Counted from the stretch's first letter, positions 32,948 to 44,334 are shown. The stretch is 64,000 bases of DNA from Liopterus haemorrhoidalis (GCA_963971575.1 OZ020616.1:40824250-40888249), one strand, 5' to 3'. The notes: generated by a model not told the origin, from the letters alone. Numbers and translations are program-made.

Positions 32948-33915
32948 TTTATGTGAAGTGTGAATTTTCACACATTTCTTGGTTTTGCAGGTATTTAGTA
33001 ACTGAACGATGATTATTTGGGATTCCAAAACAAATTTTATGTCAAAATATTTTTTTATGAATTTTAATTCGAATGCCTAATACCATTATTTAAGTTTCTA
33101 AATATATGTAGTATTTTTTTTTATACAGCAAAGTTCATTAAGATTTTGAAAATTGCACCTATGGCTTCCATTGGTTGCTTACATCATCCCCGCCCTTTGA
33201 TTTCGTCAAACATAGAATTAAATTATAATTTCAACACTTTCCACTGGTTATTAAATTTACGCTTTTAAAAATTAAATGCAACATTTACCAAATATAACTA
33301 GAATTTTAACAAAATAATTTAAACAAAATAAAAATGCAAAAAAAAAACAAAAAATAAAATAAACAGGATTCGAACCCTAGTTTGCAAGTTAACTTATATT
33401 ATTAAGCGTACGACAAATCCAACCACGCCACGAGAGCTACTGATCTGGTATGTTACACAACGTATTAAATAGTTAACATATTTTAGTTAAAAACACAAAA
33501 AATGCGTTATTTTCCGAAAACATAATCTGATCAAAAATTCCTGTTGTACTATTCCGGTTCACACAAATGTACATTACTTAGAATTTTTTCAGATTTTTAG
33601 TTTTAACCATCTGGGCTACAGGGTGTGGGAAAAAACTTTATTTGCACAATTTTGGCAAAAATCGCATCAAAATAATTTATTTTGCAAAAATAAAATTTTG
33701 ATCGTTAATCCACGTACTAAGGGCTTTCATTTGATACCCTACTCAGAATTTTAAAAAAATATATTTTTTTCGATGAGCACATATTTGTTTATATTTTTAG
33801 AGGGATATGTTTTTTAGATGTTTTAGTATTTTTCCTATGTGCGGGTCAAAGAGTTGTATAAGCATGCCAAATTTCAACTCTCTAGGTTTAGCCGTTTGGC
33901 TACAATTTTTACCGA

Positions 33916-33953
<38 letters not shown>

Positions 33954-34000
33954 GACAAAATGACGGTATAAGGGTTTTTTGGTCATACCTACAAAACCCT
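32948..34000 (+). mobile_element. Repeat A copy 3
   Basis: Starts ATGTGAAGTGTGAATTTTCA after AAGAAAAATT, carries (GACA)n at 33917-33952, and ends ACCTACAAAACCCT. It sits inside the RNase H coding remnant. A tRNA-like block is at 33364-33441 on the minus strand. Confidence 0.8.
33364..33441 (-). repeat. tRNA-like block inside repeat A copy 3
   Basis: Reads TAGCTCTCGTGGCGTGGTTG as an A-box-like part and AGGGTTCGAATCCTG as a perfect B box on the minus strand. The sequence between differs from that of copies 1, 2 and 5. Confidence 0.55.
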
Positions 34001-34280
34001 ACAAATACAGGTATCATAAATTACGTCATCAATTCTGCGCGAGAAAATAGCTGATCAAATTGACGTACATAAGGGTTTTAAACAATTGTTATGGATACCA
34101 AACAAACAAAATCATGTATTTCAAATACTTTTTTTATAACGAAATTGTAGATCAAATGTAAACAAATCATATAATATATATCATCAGAATATACAAGTTT
34201 CCATCACATTAAATTTATATCTATGTGGCAATATAACTTTACTGCCCAATCTCTTAACAAAGGAACAGCGTACTATCAAG

Positions 34281-35752
34281 TAGGGATGGGAACGATATAT
34301 CGATATTTCGAAAATATCGATACTTTAGAAAAATATATCGATATTTTTATATCGATATTTGAAATGCGATATATCGCGCAAAATATCGATATTCGTACAA
34401 AATATCGGTATTCTTGTATATTTTTTGCATTTAAATATATGCTGTTCACTTTTGTAAAAACAAACTATAGGCAATTCCAAACGTTTAGGCGGAACTAGAT
34501 TTTGAAATCTAGTAATTTTTATCTATTAATTCAGACTTTTGGTCATTTTGTTTCAGCTTTGTAAATCATACTCACATTGCAAATTCTAGATTAAATTGAT
34601 TGTCATTATAAAATATCCTGTTCATTGCATTTGAATTTTTTGTCATTCTTAATAAAAATGCACCATTTATTTATTTTTCAGTCTTCAAAATATGGAAAAA
34701 TGTATTAAAATATTTGACATATGTCATTCGCTTCCATGGTTTCACTGGCGTTTGTTTCACTGTTGGAATTTTAAATTTTCACATACCAAACCTGAAACAT
34801 GAAATAACCCAAGCAAGGTTCCTTTTCGTGACAACCTAAAATAACGAAATTTCGATTTACTTCCTCCTAATCGTTAAAGTAAGACGAAATTTTGATTTCA
34901 ATAATTTGCACCATTGAAATTATATGTCGGTATTAATTTTTTCAGTTAAAATTTTTGGTGCACAGCAACAAAGGCTATTTGCGCCTAACGCAGTCCATTT
35001 AAATGACTACACTACATATTAAAAACAATAAATTAAACAATCAATAAAAAGATAAAATCAATAAAATTACGCATACTTTTTTTAAATTTTCACTTTCTTA
35101 ATAATGAATATGACCAATAAATCTAAAGTCGGTTTTACAACGTAAGGAATATTTTTAATTAACATTTAAAGTCCGTAATACACTATAAAAGTACTTTTAC
35201 TATAAGTTGTTTCATTTTGTAATACGTAACTAGATCTGAAGATTTTGGTAACTTTTGTGATGTAAACGGACTTTGACGTATCCGTGTGAATCAATAAAAT
35301 GATAATATTATAAATGTTTTGTAAATATACAACATAAAAAATTAACTTTCCCTGTTAGTTACGTATTACAAAATGAGACAGATCATATAGAAAAAATTAT
35401 TTACTATATTTCCTATAAAAGTAACCAAAAAGATCTGGTTTGTCCTTACAAAAGTGAACAGCATATATATATTTAATTATAAGAGCAGTTAATTAGGAAA
35501 ATAATAGAAAGTTGGTTGGTAGCTGGGTGAGTACCAACTGTGAAGTGATTGTCTGTCAAATGGCGACTTCTTTTCCCGCCAAGCCAATAAAAAAAAACTG
35601 TAGTTTATATATCTTACATGTTACGGGGTAGTTATTTCGATATATCGAAAATATCGATATTTTTACATCGATATATATCGAATATCGATATCACACTTAC
35701 GATATATCGAATCGCGCATACATCGATATTCAAAAACAAATTCCCATCCCTA
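34281..35752. mobile_element. hAT element, 8-bp duplication CTATCAAG
   Basis: Ends TAGGGATGGGAA and, inverted, TAGGGATGGGAA, flanked by CTATCAAG at 34273-34280 and 35753-35760. Both subterminal regions are packed with ATCGAT/ATATCGATAT motifs. The middle is occupied by repeat C copy 1. No transposase frame. Confidence 0.9.
34441..35462. mobile_element. Repeat C copy 1, TIR element nested in hAT
   Basis: GCTGTTCACTTTTGTAA at the left and TTACAAAAGTGAACAGC at the right are exact inverses, with ATAT on both sides. Inside are pieces of repeat B (about 34470-34890) and text like TAACTAGATCTG near 35226. No frame. Confidence 0.7.
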
Positions 35753-36552
35753 CTATCAAGTAAACAACAATATTAAAAAATACCCGTGGTTTAGAAATGT
35801 AAAGCTACCTCGCAAATACGTAACATCGGTATGTAAAATGCGATTTAATCATTGGTTATGCCCAGCGCGTTTGTTTAAATTTAAAATCATCAACAGTCCA
35901 GCGTGTAATTGCAACGAAGACAACCCAGCTGATCTAAATCTAAATCACTTGATTTTAGCCTGTAACAACTTTATTGATGCAAGTAACCAGTTAATTCAGA
36001 AGCTACATATGAATAAAATAATTTTCCCAACAAATATATTTTTAATTTTGAAAAAATGCGAACAAAGAAATACTCGACGCTTTAATAGAATACTTAAAGC
36101 AAATATATATGTATAATATAACTTAGTTTTCATGTTTACCATCATTAACTTACTCTGATCTCTATTGTAAAGTATACCATGCCCCCCCCCCTCCATAACC
36201 AATGTCCTGCTGTCCTGACGAACCTCACGAGCAAAATCACCTATTCAGAAATTATCCTTAGGGCCGCTTCTACAATCGTTGGATAAAGCTCGGATAACGC
36301 TATTCCCGGTATAAAGTCAAAAAATCGCTTTTACAATGCTCGGATAAAGCTCGGATAGGATAAACATCGGAATAAACACCAGCATATCTTATCTAGCCCG
36401 TTGGCTCTTCAGATAAAGGGCAGTATAAGTTATTCCCTGGCCCTGATTGGCGAATAAGTATTTATTACCCAGCAACGGCAAAAAAATTAAATTCACATAT
36501 GATAAATGTCACATTATGACGTTTTATTTGAATTTTTATTACTGTTATATAA

Positions 36553-36652
36553 TTGGGGTTACAGCAGCGTAGTGGTTAGCTCGCTTGCTTTGAAAGTGTG
36601 GAAACATGAGATCGACTTAGTAAGGGCAACAAGATTTAAAAAAAAAAAAAAA
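36553..36652 (+). mobile_element. tRNA-derived SINE-like fragment
   Basis: CAGCGTAGTGGTTAGCTCGC matches a tRNA A-box region and GAGATCGACTT sits at B-box distance, followed within 30 bp by a run of 15 A. It is too decayed for a tRNA gene. Confidence 0.5.
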
Positions 36653-37119
36653 TGGCTGTTGCCATAGGCTCAGATTCTTTACAATGAATGCCTGTATCTC
36701 TGAATTAATTTTTGGAAATATGGGAAATGCTTCATAAGGCACGGTGGTCTCGGCTATTGTAAAAAGTAATAGTTAGGTCATGTCAGAGGACGCTAGTCGC
36801 GACCTTAAAATCTCTAAAACCTAGACATTGCCATACAAAATAATAATAGTACGTAATCCCTCGTTATCCATGTATTTGTTCAGTAGTTTTGATTACAGGC
36901 ACTTGGGAAATAATAATTTGATTTATTTTTTAAAAGCGTAGCAATGAACAGTAGCAGCCGATTACCGATGGCATATGCTTAATCTTTTTATTCGCGTTTT
37001 TTTTTGTCCACAGTATGTTAGTGGACCATAAACTCCTCGGTGATAAGGGATTACAGTACATAAATATGAACCACAATCAGGGCCACCGCGTGCGTTTGTG
37101 CATAGTCTGCACCGCACAC

Positions 37120-37275
37120 GAACGGCTCGTCAAAGGGACGGCATTTGGTATAGATTCTAATAGAATTCTACTAGTAGAGGGTGATCTTATAAAAATTTAC
37201 ACATGGGCGGTATTTGGGCTCGATTCTATTAGAGGGCGGTTTTATGAATATTTGCACACGAGAGGCTGACATTAA
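37120..37275 (+). repeat. Repeat D, two tandem units
   Basis: GGCATTTGGTATAGATTCTA and GGTATTTGGGCTCGATTCTA head two units, each with AGAGGGYGRTYTTAT. An 84-codon open frame runs through it, but I regard that as incidental. Confidence 0.55.
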
Positions 37276-37579
37276 CGGGGTAGATATAGCACAATAAAAT
37301 AATTATTTGAGTTGAATATTTCGACATCTCCCAATATTTCCCCAAACATGCTCAAATGTGTTGTTAATAGTAAAGTCAATTTAAAATATGACTTTTCTAA
37401 TATGTCAGTTTATGTGTCAAACAATACCAACTTTATTTTATTTACAATAAAACCATGGATAACTATCCGAGAATAAACAATGCATTGTAAAAGCGAACGT
37501 TGGAATAAACATCGGAATAAACTTATACCTTAGATAGTTATACCGCTACGTATCCGAGGTTTGTAAAAGCGGCCCTTAG

Positions 37580-38985
37580 ACGATATTCCCTCATAACCAT
37601 TAACTTAGATACTTAAAAATAAATAATATTTATACATATATATAGTTAAAAAAATTCGTACATATAGCTCCTGACCAATTGGTAAAAAGCAAAGGTCCGA
37701 AACGAAACTAAAAAAAAACGTTTTTACTCATTTTAGTACACGGTATACCAAGAAACATATGAGAAATAAATAATAATAACGGAAATAAACAAACAACATC
37801 GAACAATACGTGTAGCCATAAACAAATTAAAGTAAGTGGCGCCACTGAAATGTGTTAAACTGACTGTTGATAACGTAATGGCGAAATTTCGTTTCTGCAC
37901 ATGGGTGCCGCTAACATCCGCTTGTGTTTTGTGTGCTTGTTAGCCCAGAAAAATCTTAGGTTAAACTCGCTGCACCGCCCAGCTTCGCTCGGGGACAATT
38001 CGATATTATTGACCTACATGTTTCTGGAACATACAATATACCTACTCGTAATTAGGTGACCGGACAGAAGACAATACCACAGTATTTACCAATAGTTTCA
38101 CTTGTCCGCTCGTTTGATGTCGATGGGGCAAATTTTCGTGACCTTGGTCCGTTCAAGAAAGTAAAGACGATATAGACTATTACGCATATAGATACAGATG
38201 AAGCTTTATATTAGAATGGTTGAACTTGGTTGACAGTAAATAAATATATTATTAATTTAGAGTTGTAAATGAAAATATTGAAAATTTTGCAGATTTGCAA
38301 TTATTAAATAAAACACAACTTTTTAAGCATAGTCAACAGTTTATGTCTTGCTAAACAAACACCAAATTCAAAGATATGTGTAGAATATAAGGGCGGAGCT
38401 TAGACTCCCCCTACTACGATTAAAATTAGTTTAAAACCACGCTACCAGATGGATACATCTCTTAATGCATGTAAATGCCAGTATTTTATATAAATAGTGT
38501 TTCGGTGTGGGTCAAAAAATTGGTGCTAAATATTAATTAATTTTCACAAACATAGACTCATTTTAAAGATAAAAGTACAATCTATAGGATTATAATGATG
38601 AAATTTGCAATTTTTATTGATTTACAGAGTAACAGTGGTGTTAAGTTAGACAAAGTTTAGGGCACTGTAAAACTGAAAATTAAAAATAAAACCAAATTTT
38701 AACATTTAAATCCAACGGGGCCAATCTTTATCTTTATCGACATTTGATGCAAATTCTTTGGCCCATACAAATGCACGTTTCCGTTGCGCGTAACCTAGGC
38801 ACATTACACTCTTAAGCAGGGAATTAGTTACAAAATGAAATTTAGAAATATTGAATAGAAATATTTCTATAACAAATATTCTGAAAGGAACAGAAATTAC
38901 ACAATGATCTGATCTTAAATAATAAAGCGATGGTAGTAGGCTATAAAGAGGTCAATGACCGTCTGATAGAACTAACATTAAAATA
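37580..38985. other. No gene recognised
   Basis: No domain-bearing frame and no terminal inverted repeats were found. Confidence 0.4.
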
Positions 38986-39119
38986 GGATGAAGCTTTATC
39001 CAAAATATAATAATATAATATTTCGATTTCATAAGACAGTTAATGAAACTAAAATTAGCTTTCGCAATAATAATAAGTTACGAATGCCTAAGTCGGTACT
39101 CAGTATCGGTATACTGATA

Positions 39120-39293
39120 ATGTGCAAAAAGTGTTCTAGAGTATGTACCGCAAGGCAGAGGGGAAGACCACGTATCAGATGGCTGGATAGTGCATTCAAA
39201 TATCTTCGGAAACTAGGAAGGAACAACTGGTGCAGAATGGCTCCGAATCGTACAGTCTGGCGGCGAATCGTTGCGGAAGTAAAAGCCCTATAA
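39120..39293 (+). pseudogene. LINE C-terminal tail fragment
   Basis: QRGRPRIRWLDSAFKYLRKL, then NWCRMAPNRTVWRRIV and a stop. This is the familiar RGRPxxRWxDxxxxDLxxLGxxxW end of arthropod LINE polyproteins. The part upstream is not readable as RT. Confidence 0.7.
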
Positions 39294-39419
39294 GTATTTC
39301 TCTTTTTTTAATTATTTTTGTCTGTATACAGACACATATAGAACTTATGTCTGTTGTGTCGTTATTTTCAAATAAACAAATAAATAAATAATGTCGAGTT
39401 GCTAATGTAAGAGTTTTCT

Positions 39420-39491
39420 CTAACTCAAGTTAAAATCATTTGTTTTTATATGTTACAACATATAAAAACAAATGATTTTAACTTGAGTTAG
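39420..39491. repeat. Perfect 35-bp palindrome with 2-bp loop
   Basis: The arm CTAACTCAAGTTAAAATCAT... at 39420-39454 is repeated exactly in inverted orientation at 39457-39491, with only AC between. Every one of the 35 positions pairs. Confidence 0.95.
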
Positions 39492-39956
39492 GGATAATTC
39501 TTACTTTAGAAACCGGCCATAAGTGATACAAAGGATAGAATATGTAATTCTGCTTTTTGCCCTCCGGTTTTATAAGAAAGCTACGTGGGCAGCGTTATAC
39601 CATAGACGGTATTATCCTTATATAAACAGATTATCATTTTACACAGGTATTAACTACGCATAATTTAGTATATTGAGATAATTTGTACAGTATTAGAAGA
39701 TAAAAATATCGTAGAGCCAGCGGGAATAGAACCCACGTTGTTTTGTTCTATAGGCAACCGCTTTGTAACGCTTACAAGGCAGATCTACATCCTCTTGAAC
39801 TTTTACCTATGGGAAAACATTTTTACAAACCCTAAATATAATGAAAATTGTCAGACCAAATAAGATCAATAAATTATTGTTTTGTTGTGTCAACTTGATT
39901 AGTTTTTGATTAATGTGTTTATCCAAAGTGAATCAAATAAAAAAACTCACACTCAC
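39492..39956 (-). other. Probable start of the intron after the 39957-40583 exon
   Basis: Starts on the minus strand with GTGAGTGTGAG, a good donor. A tRNA-like T-arm (GTGGGTTCTATTCCCGC) lies at about 39727-39743 on the minus strand. No further exon is recognised. Confidence 0.45.
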
Positions 39957-40583
39957 AAAAGAATAGTATTCCAAAGTGTTCCTCTGCTGTTTAATCAATC
40001 GGGACAATCTCTGCGTCCTCTGCGCTGTCGTCAACGGACACCCAGCAATTGGAGTTGGAAGATCCGGTTCATCAATAGGATTTTCAAGTCTACTCAAACA
40101 TTCCCGATAAAGCATAGCCTCTTGAGCAGGACTAGGAGGAGAATGCCTCGGTGTAACAGTTGACAAAGGTACAGTTCTTGCAATCAAAGTTTCACTTCTA
40201 ACACTCCATGATGAAGAACCATATTTCTTTTGATTCATTAAATCACCAATAGATCCCCTTACACTGCAACTTCCGTTGTTATTTAGCACACCACTACGAC
40301 TCAAAAACGGAGAATGCGGTAATGAATCATAACCTTTACTTGTTTGGCTGGTTGATAGTTTGTTAGTAGCAGTTGTTGATCGAATAAGGTCTGGGAGCCC
40401 ACCATTGTTGGTTAGTTTATCTAGTTCAGACATTGAAGAACCACGACGCATTTTAAGACGATCATTTTTGGCTTTGTGTTTGTCTTTTGTTTTTGGGATA
40501 GAAATTGAGGACTTCATTGTAAAGAGAGATGCTTTTAAAGGGAATAGTAAAGCCCACTCGGTTGTACGATCTTCTTCCTCCAT
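39957..40583 (-). CDS. First coding exon of an unrecognised host gene
   Basis: An ATG at 40583 in good context (CCAAAATGG) opens 209 codons without a stop, ending at a GTGAGT donor at 39956. The exon is richer in GC than its surroundings and shows no similarity to mobile elements. The protein starts MEEEDRTTEWALLFPLK. It then has a basic patch (KTKDKHKAKNDRLKMRR), a possible PKA-type site (RRGSSMSEL), and a long Ser/Thr-rich, probably disordered stretch with PRHSPPSPAQ. A helical basic end (AQRTQRLSRLIKQQRN) follows. No signal peptide or membrane segment is present. I do not recognise the family. If the donor is not used, the frame runs only eight codons further. Confidence 0.7.
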
Positions 40584-41593
40584 TTTGGAACAACTTAATT
40601 GGTATTTAACATTGTTCACTCTGTTATTTCATAGTATTTCATATTTTGATTCCACACTGCATTAATTAAATATATTTTTAATATTATGATTTTGCAAACA
40701 ATAAATATACCCTTTGTTTTGTGCTTCAACAATTATTTCATATGTTCTGGGAATAGTTTTGGTTTTAATATCACATTTAAAATTTAATTAAAATACTTTT
40801 ATTATAGTTACACAGGCCTGCGATGTGTTTTTTGTTGCCAATTTTATATTTGTTTTAGCTTATTTGTTAAATACTGCAAAAATGAGTTGTGTTTGTATTT
40901 CATGCAAGGTATCAGGTGAGTTCATGCAAAAAGGGACATAGCCATATAAAATTGTTTTTCATAAAATGCAAAAAACTTATATTTCGCAAATTTGTTTTAA
41001 AATTTAATTTGGAAACACGGATTCATTAGGCAAAAAATATTTATTTAGTATAACAAATTTCAAATATGATGTGAAGAGACAGATTGTGACAATAAATTTT
41101 ATATATGTCTTTTTTGCAAGAACTCTTTGAACATTCGCCAACTTCTGCTGTCTCCATTATGGCTTATGGCTTGTAAAACACAAACAAAGTCTAAACAGGT
41201 GATCACGGTAAAACAGGCTACTTAAACCTGCATTCTCAACTTCTCAAATTTAATACACTATACATTGTTAGTTGTGGATAAATTTAATAGACTGTTCAGT
41301 TTAGAGGCCCATTCAGACTTCCAAATGAAGTTCTAATCGGTTTTAAATTATTTGATCCTCAAAAGCTATAGAAGCGTTTTATGTAACAAATTAGTGTGCA
41401 GTTTAAATATTTTTAATATTCACGATTTTATGTACATCGCATATATTCTACTTAATGCTACTAATTTGGACCAATCATAAGCCTAAAAGAAAACATTAAT
41501 TTTAACTATTTTGTGATTATGGAGAGACGTGTGGGAGGAATTGTTGCTTTTTCAGCTTTGCCTATAATTTTAAAAACTACAAATAGACTAAGA
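40584..41593. other. Upstream of the host exon; one dispersed repeat
   Basis: GAGGCCCATTCAGACTTCC with AAGTTCTAATCGG (about 41303-41345) recurs at 23010-23045 as GGCCCATTTAGATAGCC and AAGTTCTAATCGG. No promoter elements can be fixed. Confidence 0.35.
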
Positions 41594-41836
41594 CAGCGTT
41601 TCCCAAAGTGTGTTCCGCGGTAAAGTCAGGGTTCCACGATAAAATTCAGGGGTTCCGCGGGACAAGGTGCTCTTCATATCTCTCTTGTTTCATAAAAATG
41701 AATATTTAAAAAAATAAATAAAAATAATTTAAGATATAGTTAAAAATTTATCCAAGAATAATACAAAAAAAAAAAAAATAATACAAAACACCAGAAAAAA
41801 CAATTTTCTGGTCTGATATATATGACGAATATCTTC

Positions 41837-42155
41837 ATTTATCAAAAAGTGCTATTCGGTTATTGTTACCGTTTGTAACTACGTACATGTGTGAAACTGG
41901 ATTTTCAAAATACGCTAATACAAAATCGAAATATCGCAGTGAACTAAATGCTGCACTTGGATTTTGGGAGATGAGGACCTTTTTTTTGCTCTTCATTTGG
42001 ATTTAGGAGGTGAGGACCTTTTGTTTTTTTGCTCTTCACTTGGATTTGGGAGATGAGGACCTTTTTTTTTGCTCCGTCCCGCATTGCCTTCTTAAGAAAA
42101 TGGTCACCCTATGCTGCACCAGATATGCGAATTTGATTATCCAGAATTATACAAA
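41837..42155 (+). pseudogene. hAT transposase dimerisation domain, broken
   Basis: LLLPFVTTYMCETGFS and NTKSKYRSELNAA match the hAT C-terminal dimerisation region (FxxTYxCExxFSxxxxxKxxxRxxL). The frame is cut at 41957 by a 154-bp insertion and resumes at about 42115 with APDMRI and a stop, where LxLxLS would follow in active proteins. Confidence 0.75.
41957..42110. mobile_element. Minisatellite-bearing insertion in the hAT gene
   Basis: Flanked by ATGCTGCAC at 41948-41956 and 42111-42119. It holds three units of TTGGATTTGGGAGATGAGGA followed by CCTTTTTTTTGCTCTTCAC, and ends CTTAAGAAAATGGTCACCCT, whose inverse looks like a hAT end (AGGGTGACC). Confidence 0.7.
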
Positions 42156-42364
42156 ATTTAAATAAAATAATTTATAATAAAATAAAGGCAAATCTAGCTC
42201 GCATATTTCATGATTTTTATTTTTTTAATATTAATGTTCCAGTTTTTAAGATTACAATGAAAATGACTTGTACTAATTTATAAACTCTTACTTTTCTATT
42301 GTATTTATAAAGGGAAAAAGTTTGCTGTAATATAATGTTTTTTTTTGTTTTTGTGTTGTTTTTA

Positions 42365-42491
42365 CTTGCCCGACCTTAATATATAAGGGGCAAGTATTGT
42401 AATCGCGAAAATTTTCGATGTCGAGATTTTGACGGATGACCACGTTTCATGGTCCAGGGAATCCAAAAAACCTATTTTCGAAGTGCCGTCC

Positions 42492-42534
<43 letters not shown>

Positions 42535-43085
42535 TGTCTGTCTGTGTGTCTGTCTGTGTGTCTGTGTGTATACACGATAACTCAAAAACGGTTTAACTTA
42601 AAGAGTTCGTTCTGGTACTAAAAAATTCTCCTATTAAATAGGAAGAACCCTATTGTTTTTTATGAAAATCGGTTGACTAGAAATGGGAGTTTACTCGTGT
42701 CGATTTTAATATTTTTGCGAATATTTAGCAACAGAAAAATATTTCGAAAAAATTTATTGAACAAAAGTTACTATAAATGCAATAACTAATAACTTTTATT
42801 TGAGACGTTTTTTGATAAAACGAAAAATTTCGAAACATTTTTGTAAAATTATTTAAAATTTTTCAGTCTCAATTTTTTCATACTTATATGTAACGTTTCC
42901 ATGGTCATGATAATTAATTCGTAACAAGTAAAGCAAGCCTTGGACAAAAATTTGTATAGAACATAATTTGATGTATTTTTGAAGATTTATCTAAATATTT
43001 AAATATTTTTTTTTTTTTAAGTTTACATTTTTTTTTAAATATTTTTTTTTTATGGGAGGGCAAGTCTAGCGGAGGTTTCCTTTCG
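42365..43085. mobile_element. Repeat F: (GT)n/(GTCT)n-bearing insertion
   Basis: Starts with the hairpin ACTTGCCC ... GGGGCAAGT at 42365-42395, then GTCCGTATGTGTG with a (GT)n and GTCT tract at 42496-42570, followed by ATAACTCAAAAACGG. GAGGGCAAGT recurs at about 43056. It resembles repeat A in plan but not in sequence. Confidence 0.45.
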
Positions 43086-43200
43086 CCACTGGTTTTTATT
43101 GTAAGTATCAAAAATGTTTCCAATAAAAGGGTTCAGTAATTTTGTGTACAGAGCATAGGGGTTCCGCGACAAAATAAGTTTGGGAACAACTGGACTAAGA

Positions 43201-44195
43201 CAATGACTGTTAGGAGTGTAAACTATTTTTTAAAATCACGGTTCGAATAGTCTTGTGCAGAAAATGAGGTTATACATATTAATTTTTGCCTAATTTACAC
43301 TAATTTAACAGGTAAATATGGACATATCTGAACGCTGCTGTATAAAATATTTAAAAATATAGATTTGAGCTTGATATGGATGTCATAATAGTCCTTTTTA
43401 TTAAAAAATAGCGTTCACAGCTATGAAAATTGATTCCTAACGAATGCTGTGACACCTACGTGTTTTTAAACTAACTACGAAGGTAAAAATGCATTTTTAC
43501 AACCCCGCAATCAGCGAGATAACAGTTTCTTATTTTAATTTAATAATAAAATTGTAATCACCACTACACAATTCTTTTCCATTTCACGGTTTCCGAAATT
43601 TGTTGAAGTTTATGCGAAAGTATTTTGTTACGTAATCTAAAGTGAGACAGTTATTGTGTATATCTATCTGTCTCATTAAAACAGTGTATTAAGTATGGAG
43701 CTTGCAAACTTTTGTTCACAGTCCAGAGTGCACTAAATTTACAGCTGTAAACGGTCACTTAAGTTACCATATGACAAATTGGTTAGTGACAATCTACAGT
43801 AAATAAGTCAATAAGCACAGTGTATTAATTTATAGCTTTGTATGAATCTTTACAGCAGTAAAATGCATTTAGATATGTCTTACATTGAAAGAAAATCTTA
43901 CATTTCCATTGAGGAATGTCGTCTTTTGTTCAATTTCTTATCTAACTGGTATTTAATTGCAGATGTATGCTTTTGATTGAACCGGCGTGATTAAATGGCA
44001 AATATGGCATTATATATATATATGTAATTTTAGGATCTGAAATATTCCATGGATAGAAACCATACTAAACTAATTTTTTGTTGAAAATGTGCTTGTTCCT
44101 TTATGCATCAACGCTCCTCAGGTATAGTTTTTTCTCTATGTCTATTTCAATTTTAGTATTAAGCGTGAAAGAAAATAAAATTATTGTATCATTGT
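43201..44195. other. No gene recognised
   Basis: AT-rich; no frames with domains and no terminal repeats noticed. Confidence 0.4.
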
Positions 44196-44199
44196 ATTT

Positions 44200-44334
44200 A
44201 GATACTGTGGGTCGATAAGATCAAATATGTGGAAGTGCTAAATAGGATTAAAACCTTAATGTATCAAATCAAATAACGAAAACTAGAATATCTGGGCCAC
44301 ATCATATGTAACTGCAATTATATTTTCCCCAATT
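44200..44334 (+). pseudogene. LINE ORF2 C-terminal fragment
   Basis: LWVDKIKYVEVLNRI, then RKLEYLGHIICN, as in the (V)DRVTNxEVLxR ... RKxxYLGHIxRN segment of arthropod endonuclease-reverse transcriptases. It ends abruptly at the repeat A copy beginning at 44338. Confidence 0.6.

Larger units (their letters stand above)
32900..36116 (+). pseudogene. I-type LINE end with RNase H, interrupted twice
   Basis: The pieces before 32948 and after 34000 join as LRSHTGI followed by INSAREKIADQI, an RNase H C-terminal region (SHxGIxxNxxAD). The frame goes on with WQYNFTAQSLNKGTAYYQV up to a hAT insertion at 34281. It resumes at 35761 with WFRNVKLPRKYVTSV, MRFNHWLCPARLFK, a Cys-rich CNCNEDN and LNLNHLILAC, ending at 36114. 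This order (RNase H, WF-x-N, LPR, zinc-like Cys, NH) is that of I/R1-group LINEs. Repeat A copy 3 and the hAT element are later insertions. Confidence 0.75.
36261..37575. mobile_element. Harbinger-type MITE, TTA target duplication
   Basis: TTA at 36258-36260 and 37576-37578 bounds inverted ends GGGCCGCTTCTACAA and GGGCCGCTTTTACAA. Subterminal GCTCGGATAAAGCTCGGATA and ACATCGGAATAAAC repeats occur near the ends. It holds a tRNA-like SINE and a repeat D pair. Confidence 0.75.
41594..43192 (+). mobile_element. hAT element, 8-bp duplication GACTAAGA
   Basis: GACTAAGA at 41586-41593 and 43193-43200 bounds inverted ends CAGCGTTTCCCAAAGT and CAGTTGTTCCCAAACT, each followed by TCCGCGG-type motifs. 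It keeps a short transposase remnant and has received two further insertions. Confidence 0.9.

Noticed and set aside
37015..37269. 84-codon plus frame that looks protein-like
   Set aside because: It coincides with repeat D, found in both orientations elsewhere, so the open frame is likely incidental.
39714..39790. tRNA gene on the minus strand
   Set aside because: A fair T-arm is present but no matching acceptor strand or D-arm could be found.
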